Below, in pieces: positions 38,308 to 47,133 of a stretch of DNA of 64,000 nt. Under the pieces are notes generated by a model. It was not told the origin of the DNA, did no database searches, and worked only from the letters and a program-made list of their open reading frames with translations. Source of the DNA: an uncultured Clostridia bacterium (lineage in GTDB: Bacteria; Bacillota; Clostridia; Christensenellales; CAG-314); contig CANPXV010000006.1 of the NCBI GenBank assembly GCA_947586855.1, positions 22,945 to 86,944 of the forward strand, given 5' to 3'. Made by a program: the position numbers and the translations under genes. Positions within the stretch are counted from its first letter, which is position 1. The number at the start of each line of letters is the position of its first letter.

Positions 38308-40653
38308 ATGTTAGATAACAAATACGGATACTTTTCTCCCGACGGAAAGGAATTCGTGATCACCAACCCCTACACACCCAGACCCTGGATCAACGTCATC
38401 AGCAACGGTGACTATTCTATGATGGTGTCGCAGATGGGCGGTGGATTCTCATTCAGAGGCAACGCCGAGCAAAACAGGATAACTCGGCTGTATCAGGATA
38501 TAGTAAAGGACAATTGGGGCAAGTACTTCTACCTGCGGGACAAGCAAAGCGGCCGGTTTTGGAGCGCCGCACTCAATCCCGTCAAAAGCAATTGCGACGG
38601 CTACACGGTGCGTCACGGCTTGGGCTACTCTGCATTTGTGCGCACCTCCGAGGGTATCGAGAGCACCCTCACGGTGTTTGTGGCCCGCAACAAGCCTATG
38701 GAGTACGCCCTGCTCACCCTCAAAAACCTCACGGACAGGCCTCGCTCGTTGGATGTGACGGGATATTTCGAGTGGGCGTTGGGCATTGCCTACGACACCC
38801 ACAGGGAGTTTCAGCGTCTGTTCTACGACGTGCGCTACGACAAATCTCTGCATGCGGTGGTGGCCAACAAGTGCCTTTGGGGCTTTGCCGACAGCAAGGG
38901 CCGCTACAACAACGACGACTATCCCTACACGGCGTTTTTTGCCGCCTCCGACGAGCCGAGCTCCTTCGACACGGATAAGGAAAGCTTTATCGGCATGTAT
39001 CGTGACGAGGCCGACCCATTGGCAATGCAAAGCGACAAATTGGCTTGTAACTCGGGCAGATACGGCGACCCGATAGCGGCATTGCGCATCGAGGTTGAGC
39101 TGCCCGCAAATGGCAGCCACACGATGTGCTTTGCATTGGGACTTGCGCAAAAGCAGACGGAGGACTATCGCAGTCTGGCCGCATGTGCGCAGGTGGAGCA
39201 AGCCCGTGCGGAGCTGCAAGCGGTGCAGGACTATTGGACGGAGCTGTGCGACAAAGAGCATGTCAGCTCTCCCGACCCCGCATTTGACGTGATGACCAAC
39301 TATTGGTGCAAATATCAGGCGCTATCCTGCCGCATGTGGGCCAAGGCGGCCTACTACCAGATAAGCGGCGGTATCGGCTTCCGCGATCAGTTGCAGGACA
39401 GCCTTGTCTGCCTCGAAACGGATCCGCAGCTCACCGAGCGTCAGATATTGTTGCACGCCACCAAGCAATTCCGTCAGGGCGACGTGCTGCATTGGTGGCT
39501 CACCTACAACGGCGCAGGCCCCCGCACCAGCTGTTCGGACGACTTTTTGTGGTTGCCCTTTGCCGTACTTTGCTATATGGAAGAGGTCGGCAACCGCAAC
39601 ATACTGAATCAACAGGCGACTTGGTTGGACGGCGGCAGCGGCACCATCTACGAGCACTGCAAGGCTGCGATCAATCACAGCCTGTCCATGTTCAGCGACA
39701 GGGGCATACCCCTGATGGGCGCCCACGATTGGAACGACGGATTGTCCGCAGTGGGGCACGGCATGAAGGGCGAAAGTTTTTGGGTGGCGGAGTTTTTGTA
39801 CTACATCATCACCCGCTTTGCCACCGTGGCAGAGCAAACCGACGACGCCCCCTTTGCCGAGCTGTTACGTGTCAGGGCGGCGCAACTCAAAAAAGATTTC
39901 AACAAACACGGTTGGGACGGAGAGTGGTTTTTGCAGGCCACCAACGATCTGGGCGAAAAATTGGGCAGCAAGGATAACGCCGAGGGCAAGATCTTCCTCA
40001 ATCCGCAGCTGTGGGCGGTGATAAGCGACATCACCACGGCAGAACGCAAGCAAAAGGCCATGCAGTCGGTGGAAAAATACCTGCTGAAAGAGCACGGCGC
40101 ATTGTTGCTTGCGCCGGAATATTGCTCTCCCAATTGCGAGGTGGGCTACATCACCCGCTACGCCCCCGGTTTGAGAGAAAACGGCGGCGTCTACACCCAT
40201 GCGGCCACCTGGGCGGTGTGGGCAGAGGCACTTATGGGGCGTCCCGAGCTGGCCTACAAGGCATATAGCGGCATTTGTCCGCCCAACAGGGGCAAGGATG
40301 TGGACAGCTTCAAATCCGAGCCGTACGTGTTGCCGGGCAACAGCGACGGGCCCATCTCTCCCTATTTCGGCAAGGGCGGTTGGAGCTGGTACTCCGGCTC
40401 GGCGCAGTGGCTGCACAGGGTGGCCGTCAATTGGATACTCGGCGTGCGTGCCACCTTTGAAGGGTTGGTGGTGGAGCCGTGCATTCCGTCGGATTGGCAG
40501 GGCTACGACTACAAGCGCAGCTTCCGCAATGCCGTGTACAACATTTCGGTGCGGCGTACGGGTAAAAAACAGCTTGTCGTGGACGGAAAGATCTGCAACC
40601 GCATACCCGACTTTGGTCAGGGCGAACACAAAGTTGAATTGGAAATAGAGTAA
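38308..40653 (+). CDS. GH94 family disaccharide phosphorylase (cellobiose phosphorylase-like)
   Basis: GH94 phosphorylases cleave beta-glucosides with phosphate to give glucose 1-phosphate, saving ATP. The 781-residue protein matches the cellobiose phosphorylase layout: an N-terminal beta-sandwich ('YFSPDGKEFVITNPYTPRPWIN'), a helical linker, an (alpha/alpha)6 barrel with 'GIGFRDQLQD' and 'GAHDWNDGL', where the aspartate of WND is the expected general acid, and 'GYITRYAPGLRENGGVYTHAATW' near the phosphate site (location about 610-635). Its length fits cellobiose or cellobionate phosphorylase rather than the longer (about 1100 residue) sophoro-oligosaccharide enzymes. Linkage specificity is therefore open. 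It leads the large + strand locus. Confidence 0.9.
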   Translation: MLDNKYGYFSPDGKEFVITNPYTPRPWINVISNGDYSMMVSQMGGGFSFRGNAEQNRITRLYQDIVKDNWGKYFYLRDKQSGRFWSAALNPVKSNCDGYTVRHGLGYSAFVRTSEGIESTLTVFVARNKPMEYALLTLKNLTDRPRSLDVTGYFEWALGIAYDTHREFQRLFYDVRYDKSLHAVVANKCLWGFADSKGRYNNDDYPYTAFFAASDEPSSFDTDKESFIGMYRDEADPLAMQSDKLACNSGRYGDPIAALRIEVELPANGSHTMCFALGLAQKQTEDYRSLAACAQVEQARAELQAVQDYWTELCDKEHVSSPDPAFDVMTNYWCKYQALSCRMWAKAAYYQISGGIGFRDQLQDSLVCLETDPQLTERQILLHATKQFRQGDVLHWWLTYNGAGPRTSCSDDFLWLPFAVLCYMEEVGNRNILNQQATWLDGGSGTIYEHCKAAINHSLSMFSDRGIPLMGAHDWNDGLSAVGHGMKGESFWVAEFLYYIITRFATVAEQTDDAPFAELLRVRAAQLKKDFNKHGWDGEWFLQATNDLGEKLGSKDNAEGKIFLNPQLWAVISDITTAERKQKAMQSVEKYLLKEHGALLLAPEYCSPNCEVGYITRYAPGLRENGGVYTHAATWAVWAEALMGRPELAYKAYSGICPPNRGKDVDSFKSEPYVLPGNSDGPISPYFGKGGWSWYSGSAQWLHRVAVNWILGVRATFEGLVVEPCIPSDWQGYDYKRSFRNAVYNISVRRTGKKQLVVDGKICNRIPDFGQGEHKVELEIE

Positions 40654-40685
40654 CACGCAAATAACAATCAAAACAGGAGGACCAC

Positions 40686-42164
40686 ATGAAAAAGTTAGCT
40701 ATTGTATTGACGCTGGTGTTGGTGCTTGCCGCCGCAGTTACAGCGTTTGCTGCTTGCAAAAACGATTACGACCTCATCTACGACTGCTGGAATCTCGGCA
40801 CCGATGCGGAGCCCACGGTCGAGGAGTACATGATCCAAGCCTTCGAGGAGGCGCACAACGTAAGGATCATGCGCCGCAACCACCCGGGAAGCAGCTACGG
40901 CGACGCTATCAAATCCACGATAGGCAGAGGCGAAGCCCCCGATGTGTTTATGATAGACAGCATCAACTATGTGCTGTCCAATCAATATGGTCTGGACATC
41001 ACAGAGTATGCCGCAAACGATGAGGATTGGAAAAACATCCCCGCCGCATTGGAAGAATCCGCCCACTACAAGAGCGGTATCTATGCAGTCCCCTTTGCCA
41101 TGCACATGGAAGGTTTCTTTGTGAACGTCGATCTTCTCAAAAAGAATAACGTCACTTCTCCCACCAAAGGTTCCAGCCTTCCCTATCCCACCAAAGCTTC
41201 CGACTTTACCTACGAGTGGTTCAAAGAGGCCATCTCCAAGGTGACGATGGCCGACCCCGCAACAAATCAGAAAGCCAAGGGATTGCTTTCCGAATCGGAA
41301 TTTATGGATTGGTACCCCTCCGCCGTCAACAGCGACTACGGTATGTTTACCTGGGACGGCAGCAAGTACAATCTGGACTCGCCCGAATTTGCCGAGGCTT
41401 TGGCCCAGACGGCGGATATCAGGGCCAAGGGCTACTCCTACGATTCGCTCAGCGCCGAAGAGCGCCAGGCCGACTTTGGCGGGGTGGATCCAGTTGACGC
41501 CTTCAACCAAGGCAAGGTGGCCTTCCGCTACGGCAAGAGCTACGAAGCCCCCGACATGTTCCAAAAATCCGGCGGTAACTTCGAAATTGTGTTTTTGGGT
41601 ATCCCATATGTCCAAAATTCCACTTCCGATCACAAGCGTACGGAAAGCTTTTCGATAATGATACCCGACTATACAGCCGTCTACAAGGAAACCAAAAATC
41701 CCGAATTGGCCTTTGAATTTGCCAAGTGGATGGGTTACAGCCCCGAAGGCATCCAAAAGCGTATCGAGCTGGCCCAGGACGCCAAAGACCTTGCAAACCA
41801 AGTGCCCAACACGCTGCCCATGACCACGGACGAAAGCGCTATCGAAAAGTACTTTGCCATCTATCCTGTCAAAGGCGTGGAGAAAATGTACGAAAATCTG
41901 GACAAGTTGATCATGGAACCCACCAAGGTGGTCCCCGGCTACACAGGTTCCAGATGGAACGCCGTTACCAAGCTGGAAATCAAAGTTATGGAAGACAACG
42001 AACTCAAAACCAAGCAGAACGCCAAGATAGGTGAATTTTTGGACGCTTGCTGGAACGGCTACGGCGATGTGGACTTTACCCCCGAGCGTGCAGCAAGCTG
42101 CAACAATCTGGCCAACCAGCAGTACGCCAATATGGTTGCCAAATACGAGGAACTTTACCATTAA
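40686..42164 (+). CDS. Sugar-binding lipoprotein of an ABC importer (first of two)
   Basis: The 492-residue protein has a lipoprotein signal with C24 after 'TAFAA'. The mature part is a family-1 solute-binding protein: 'CWNLGTDAEPTVEEYMIQAFEEAHNV', 'APDVFMIDS', 'YAVPFAMHMEGFFVNVDLLKKNNV', 'FAKWMGYSPEG'. AGGAGG precedes the ATG. It is followed by two mRNA hairpins and then a second, much larger binding protein, so one of the two permease pairs downstream probably belongs to each. Codon use is close to that of its neighbours. Confidence 0.9.
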   Translation: MKKLAIVLTLVLVLAAAVTAFAACKNDYDLIYDCWNLGTDAEPTVEEYMIQAFEEAHNVRIMRRNHPGSSYGDAIKSTIGRGEAPDVFMIDSINYVLSNQYGLDITEYAANDEDWKNIPAALEESAHYKSGIYAVPFAMHMEGFFVNVDLLKKNNVTSPTKGSSLPYPTKASDFTYEWFKEAISKVTMADPATNQKAKGLLSESEFMDWYPSAVNSDYGMFTWDGSKYNLDSPEFAEALAQTADIRAKGYSYDSLSAEERQADFGGVDPVDAFNQGKVAFRYGKSYEAPDMFQKSGGNFEIVFLGIPYVQNSTSDHKRTESFSIMIPDYTAVYKETKNPELAFEFAKWMGYSPEGIQKRIELAQDAKDLANQVPNTLPMTTDESAIEKYFAIYPVKGVEKMYENLDKLIMEPTKVVPGYTGSRWNAVTKLEIKVMEDNELKTKQNAKIGEFLDACWNGYGDVDFTPERAASCNNLANQQYANMVAKYEELYH

Positions 42165-42172
42165 AAAACGTC

Positions 42173-42230
42173 GATAGAGTCGTAAAAAATGCTTACGGCT
42201 CTATCTGTCCCGTTGCGGAGACGCCGCAAC
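42173..42230 (+). other. Two intercistronic hairpins between the binding-protein genes
   Basis: GATAGAGTCGTAA pairs with TTACGGCTCTATC (42173-42185 with 42193-42205, one wobble). GTTGCGG (42212-42218) pairs with CCGCAAC (42224-42230). Neither has a T-run, so they probably stabilise mRNA or reduce read-through. Confidence 0.6.
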
Positions 42231-42267
42231 AAGTGCGCACCGCACTAAAAAATCCAAGGAAAACGTT

Positions 42268-45222
42268 ATGAAAAAAGCATTAGTCGTAGTATTCGCTTTG
42301 ATATTGACGCTTGCAACCGTCTGTTTGGCGGGCTGCAAGGGCGAGGTATACGATTTTTCCATTGCAAGCACGGGCTTCGACGACGTGGAGCAGTCCGCCT
42401 CTGCCGACACAAACAAGCAGCTTGTGTTGGATGAGGCCCATTCGGATGCGCATTGGGTGACCGAGCCGGAAAATCTTCACGGCCGCAACGACAGAGCGTT
42501 GTCCCTCCAAGAGGGCGAAAGCGTCACCTTTACCGTCACATTGGACGCCGCCGACAAGCTGGCTTTCTATGCCGAGTGGTACATCGAGCACACGGGCCTG
42601 TCCGACAGCGAAGTGGAGATCGTCATCAACGAGCAGGACAAGATCCAAGCGGCGGGCAGTGCGGCAAACGTTCAGCCCGACTCGGCCCGTTCCAGCCTCA
42701 AAGCCCTGTGGCGCAACAAGACGGAAACTTTCAGCAAGGATAGCTACGGCAACGAGATCGTGCCCTCGCAGGTCAAGATCGACGAGTGGATCAGCGGCCC
42801 CCTGTACGAGTACGACGCTCTCACGGCCATTGCGCCCGTGTATCAATTCAAAGAGGGCGTCAACACCGTCAAGTTTACCGTCATCACAGCGGGAGAGTTG
42901 CTGTTGGGCGATGTCTGGGTGCGTTCGGAACAGCTTCCGCCAACCTACGAGGACTATTCCAAACAGAACACCAATATGGGCAGCGGCAGATACACGGTAG
43001 AGGCCGAGCATGTGGAGAGCAAAAACACCACATCTGTTGTGCCTACCTACTCCGCAGATGTCAACGTCACCCCCTACGAGACGTACGTTTCGCCGCTGAA
43101 CACCATGCAGGGCATGAGCTCGCCCACGCATACGCTCACCTACAAGGTAAAGGTGGATACGACGGGCGTGTACAACATTGCGTTCAACTACAACAACGAA
43201 AACGCCAACCGTGTTACCTTTGCCAAGATAGAGATAGACGGCAAAACGCAGTTCAGAGAGCTGCTGCGCTATCCCTTTGTCAACGGCGACGACTACGTTG
43301 TGGAAACGCTCAGCGACCAAGTCACGGGGGAGCCCTACGGTATCCGTCTGGAAGCGGGCGAGCACCTGATTTCCATCAAAATTGACGGCAGCATGACCGC
43401 CAAGTACACCACAGAGCTGTCCCAATCGATAGACGACCTCAACGGTATCTACCTCAACCTCAAAAAGATAGCGGGTACCATCCAGGATAAGGACAGAGAG
43501 TGGGTGCCCGACAACGACTACCCCGGTGTGGTGGAAAAGTTGCAGGAAATAAGCGACCAGCTGTATCGGCTCAGCGAAGAGCTGCGCAACGTCAACGGCT
43601 CCGAAAACGTCAACTATCAGGCCATCATCTACTTTGAGGCGGCCATCAACGCCATCGAGGGTCTGTTGGAGAAGCCTCAGGCCATCGCCAACAACTACGC
43701 CCAGCTAAGCGAAGGCAGCGGCTCCATCGTGCAGACGTTGGCCAACGCCCGCACGGACATCGAAACGACGCCGCTCAATCTGGACAAATTGGTGGTGTAT
43801 GCCGACGGCGACACGGGCATCGAGCACAAGAGCGGTTTCTTCGGCTTTTGGGAGGGCGTCAAAAAGTTCTTCCGCAGCTTTGTCACCGACTACTCCATTG
43901 TCAGCGCCGACGACCAGACGATAGAAGTGTGGGTGGCTCGCAGCCGTCAATATGTCGATTTGATGCAGCAATTGATAGACGGCAGCGACTTTACGCAGCA
44001 GACGGGCTACAAGGTGCGCTTCTCCATACTTGCCGACGAGGGCAAGCTGATACTGAGCAACGCCGCCAACATCGCCCCCAACGTCGTCATGGGTATATCC
44101 AACTGGCTGCCCTACGAAATGGGTATCAGAGATTTGACGGTGGACCTCACTCAATTTGACAACTACGGCGAGATAATCAGCCGTTTCAGTCCCGGCGCAA
44201 TGATCTCGCTTATCGCCGACGGCAGAGGCCTTGCCCTGCCCGAAACGCAGGACTTCTATGTCATGTACTTCCGCAAGGACGTGCTCGGCAGTCTGGGACT
44301 ATATGACGGCACAATGGAATCGCTGCCGCAAACCTGGCAGGATGTGACGGAAATTTTGCCCGTGCTGCAACGTGCAGGCCTCAATTTCTACATTCCGCTG
44401 TCCAGCTCCACGTCCAGCAAATCCATCATGACCACGGCGCCCTTCATCTATCAGTACGGCGGCAATCTGTTCTCCGACGACGCCACCCGCACCACGATAG
44501 CGGACGAAACCAGCTTGAAGGCCGTCCAGCTGATGACAGAGCTGTACACATTGTATGGCCTGCCCCAGCAGATAAGCAACTTCTTCGACAACTTCCGCAA
44601 TGGCAGCCTGCCGATAGGCGTGTCCACATTTGACACCTACATTCGTCTGTCCATGGCCGCACCCGAGATTGCCGGCAAATGGGCAGTGGCACTTTCGCCG
44701 GGAGTGTACAACGAGGAGACGGGCGAGATCGCTCGTTGGCAAACGGGCAGCGCAACCTCTATGGCACTGTTCAAGAGCGGCGACGCCGCCAAGGACGAGG
44801 CCGGTTGGAAGCTGTTGGATTGGTGGTCCGGCAAGGAAACGCAACGAGACTTTATGCAGATGCTGACCATGCTGTACGGCAAGGCGTACATCTGGAACAG
44901 CGCCAATATCGAGGCGTTTGGCGAGTCGGTAGCCTTCTCCACCGCAGACAAAAACGTGATTTTGCAGCAGTGGCAGTGGATGAGAGAGATCCCCAAGGTG
45001 CCCGGCTGGTACATGTTGGAGAGAGAACTGAGCAACGCCTGGAACAACATCGTCATCAACGGCCAGAACACCCGTTCGGCAGTGGAGGACGCTGTGACCA
45101 AGATAGACAAGGAACTGATGCGCAAGCTGGAAGAATTTGGCTATGTGCAGGACGGCAAACTCGTCAAACCTTACAAACTTACCACGCTTGCCGATATCGA
45201 AGAACTAAAAAAGGGCAAGTGA
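42268..45222 (+). CDS. Multidomain solute-binding lipoprotein with N-terminal carbohydrate-binding-like modules
   Basis: The 984-residue protein has a lipoprotein signal with C23 after 'VCLAG'. Two beta-sandwich regions follow (about 40-225 and 235-385), each with the ligand-binding-module pattern of CBM-like domains ('YTVEAEHVES', 'YNIAFNYNNENANRV', 'EAGEHLISIKIDG'). A helical stretch (about 390-500) links to a family-1 binding-protein core from about 542 ('IEVWVARSRQYVDLMQQLI', 'NVVMGISNWLPYEMGI', 'AGWKLLDWWSGKETQRDFM'). It is roughly twice the normal length. The extra modules may hold polymer near the importer. It precedes a permease pair by 15 bases. Confidence 0.85.
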   Translation: MKKALVVVFALILTLATVCLAGCKGEVYDFSIASTGFDDVEQSASADTNKQLVLDEAHSDAHWVTEPENLHGRNDRALSLQEGESVTFTVTLDAADKLAFYAEWYIEHTGLSDSEVEIVINEQDKIQAAGSAANVQPDSARSSLKALWRNKTETFSKDSYGNEIVPSQVKIDEWISGPLYEYDALTAIAPVYQFKEGVNTVKFTVITAGELLLGDVWVRSEQLPPTYEDYSKQNTNMGSGRYTVEAEHVESKNTTSVVPTYSADVNVTPYETYVSPLNTMQGMSSPTHTLTYKVKVDTTGVYNIAFNYNNENANRVTFAKIEIDGKTQFRELLRYPFVNGDDYVVETLSDQVTGEPYGIRLEAGEHLISIKIDGSMTAKYTTELSQSIDDLNGIYLNLKKIAGTIQDKDREWVPDNDYPGVVEKLQEISDQLYRLSEELRNVNGSENVNYQAIIYFEAAINAIEGLLEKPQAIANNYAQLSEGSGSIVQTLANARTDIETTPLNLDKLVVYADGDTGIEHKSGFFGFWEGVKKFFRSFVTDYSIVSADDQTIEVWVARSRQYVDLMQQLIDGSDFTQQTGYKVRFSILADEGKLILSNAANIAPNVVMGISNWLPYEMGIRDLTVDLTQFDNYGEIISRFSPGAMISLIADGRGLALPETQDFYVMYFRKDVLGSLGLYDGTMESLPQTWQDVTEILPVLQRAGLNFYIPLSSSTSSKSIMTTAPFIYQYGGNLFSDDATRTTIADETSLKAVQLMTELYTLYGLPQQISNFFDNFRNGSLPIGVSTFDTYIRLSMAAPEIAGKWAVALSPGVYNEETGEIARWQTGSATSMALFKSGDAAKDEAGWKLLDWWSGKETQRDFMQMLTMLYGKAYIWNSANIEAFGESVAFSTADKNVILQQWQWMREIPKVPGWYMLERELSNAWNNIVINGQNTRSAVEDAVTKIDKELMRKLEEFGYVQDGKLVKPYKLTTLADIEELKKGK

Positions 45223-45237
45223 TTTTGGGAGAAGACT

Positions 45238-46200
45238 ATGACAGAAATTACAGTCAAAAAAGAAAAGTCGATGCGGCTTCCTTCTCGGCAGGAGCTGAAA
45301 AAGAAGGGAATCGGCGGCAAGCGTAGCGGCTTTACAACGGCGCTGCTGATAGCACCCTACATATTGTCGTTTGTGGTGTTTATCGTGCTGCCCGTTGTCA
45401 TCGCCATAGGATTGTCCTTTACCGACTTCAACAGTATCAGCTCGCCCCATTTTGTAGGCTTCGGTAACTACATTCGCCTGCTTACAAGCGACGAGGAATT
45501 CATGCAAAAGGTGCTGCCCAACACCATCAAGTTTGCACTTATCGCAGGGCCGACGGGATACTTGCTTTCCTTCCTGCTGGCCTGGATGTTGGCGCAGATA
45601 CCCAAGCTGCCCCGCACAATATTGGCCTTGCTGATCTACTCGCCGTCGCTTACTGCGGGCGTGGCAATGCAAGTGGTGTGGACGACGATATTCTCCGGCG
45701 ACCCAAACGGCTACCTCAACGCAATATTGTTGAAATGGGGTGTGATTTCCGAAGCGGTGCAATGGCTGCAAAGCGAAGAATACCTGATGACCATCATGAT
45801 CATCGTCACAGTGTGGTCCAGCATGGGCGTGGGATTTTTGGCTATGCTGTCCGGCATACTCAACATCGACCCCGAGCTGTACGAGGCGGCCTATATGGAC
45901 GGCATGAAAAACCGCGCGCAGGAGATATGGTACGTCACGCTGCCCTCTATGAAGCCGCAATTGCTGTTTGGCGCAGTTATGGCGGTGGTCAACACGTTCC
46001 AAGCGGGCGCAATCGGCGTGCAGCTATCCGGCTCTAACCCGACGCCCAACTATGCAGGTCAGTTGATGGTCAACCACATCGAGGACTACGGCTACATTCG
46101 CTACGAAATGGGCTATGCCGCAGCCGTCAGCGTGGTGCTGCTGTTGCTGATATACCTGCTGAGCAAGATTATCCGTGCTATCCTCACGGAAAAAGACTGA
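45238..46200 (+). CDS. Carbohydrate ABC transporter permease, MalF/UgpA type
   Basis: The 320-residue protein has a basic tail of about 30 residues and six membrane helices. Typical motifs are '[28 protein letters not shown]' (first helix, about 37-64), '[10 protein letters not shown]', and the coupling loop '[30 protein letters not shown]' with the EAA box. GGGAGAAG precedes the ATG. It pairs with the next gene, 15 bases downstream, to form one membrane channel, probably fed by the large lipoprotein encoded just upstream. Confidence 0.93.
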   Translation: MTEITVKKEKSMRLPSRQELKKKGIGGKRSGFTTALLIAPYILSFVVFIVLPVVIAIGLSFTDFNSISSPHFVGFGNYIRLLTSDEEFMQKVLPNTIKFALIAGPTGYLLSFLLAWMLAQIPKLPRTILALLIYSPSLTAGVAMQVVWTTIFSGDPNGYLNAILLKWGVISEAVQWLQSEEYLMTIMIIVTVWSSMGVGFLAMLSGILNIDPELYEAAYMDGMKNRAQEIWYVTLPSMKPQLLFGAVMAVVNTFQAGAIGVQLSGSNPTPNYAGQLMVNHIEDYGYIRYEMGYAAAVSVVLLLLIYLLSKIIRAILTEKD

Positions 46201-46215
46201 TAGCGGAGGTACCCA

Positions 46216-47088
46216 ATGGCATCATTTCAAGGTAAAAAGATAAACCCAAAACACTTCCATGTCAGTCAGATAAAGTTCTACATTATTTTGCTGCCCTTTG
46301 CCGTGTTTATGGTGTTGCCGATAATCTACATATTTACTACGGCATTCAAACCGGCAGACGAGTTGTTCAAGTTTCCTCCCAGCTTCTTCGTAAAAAATCC
46401 CACCTGGGATAACTACAAAGCGCTGTTCGAGTTGATGGCAGGTTCGTCCGTGCCGGCGTCCAGATATCTGTTCAACTCCGTCATTGTGACGGTGCTGACG
46501 GTGGTGATAAGCATCTTTTTGGCGGTTTCGGCAGGATATGTACTCAGCAAAAAGAACTTCAAGGGCCGCAACGTGCTGTTTGAGATAAACACTCTGGCGC
46601 TGATGTTTGTGCCTATCGCCGTGTCGATACCCCGCTTCATCATCATCGTCAATCTGGGCTTGGTGGACAGATTTGTAGCCAACATTCTGCCGATAATAGC
46701 CATGCCGATAGGCGTGTTTTTGCTGAAACAGTTTGTGGACCAGATCCCCGACCCCCTGATAGAGGCGGCCAAGATGGACGGCGCAGGCGAGTGGACGATA
46801 TTGTTCAAGGTCATCATACCCATGGTGCGCCCCGCAATCGCCACCGTTGCGATACTGTCCTTCCAATCGGCTTGGGGCAATGTAGAGGCGTCAACGCTGT
46901 ATCTCAACAACGAAAGTCTCAAAACATTTGCCTACTACATAACAACCTTTTCCTCCGGCGGTTCGTCCACTGTGACGCAAGGCATCACGGCGGCAAGTGC
47001 GTTGATCATGTTCCTGCCCAACCTCATCATATTCATTTGTATGCAGAGCAAGGTCATGGACACCATGGCGCACTCCGGTATCAAGTAA
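46216..47088 (+). CDS. Carbohydrate ABC transporter permease, MalG/UgpE type
   Basis: The 290-residue protein has six membrane helices. Motifs are 'LLPFAVFMVLPIIYIFTTAFKP' (helix 1), 'AGYVLSKKNFKGRN', the coupling loop 'PDPLIEAAKMDGAGEWTILFKVIIPMVRP' and 'VMDTMAHSGIK' at the C-terminus, typical of MalG-like proteins. GCGGAGG precedes the ATG. It completes the first permease pair. A longer gap of 45 bases with an ACGGAGG site separates it from the propeller-Yip1 gene. Confidence 0.93.
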   Translation: MASFQGKKINPKHFHVSQIKFYIILLPFAVFMVLPIIYIFTTAFKPADELFKFPPSFFVKNPTWDNYKALFELMAGSSVPASRYLFNSVIVTVLTVVISIFLAVSAGYVLSKKNFKGRNVLFEINTLALMFVPIAVSIPRFIIIVNLGLVDRFVANILPIIAMPIGVFLLKQFVDQIPDPLIEAAKMDGAGEWTILFKVIIPMVRPAIATVAILSFQSAWGNVEASTLYLNNESLKTFAYYITTFSSGGSSTVTQGITAASALIMFLPNLIIFICMQSKVMDTMAHSGIK

Positions 47089-47133
47089 CCCACAAAGGCA
47101 AATTTACAAAAAGCAAGTTACGGAGGTTTCCTT

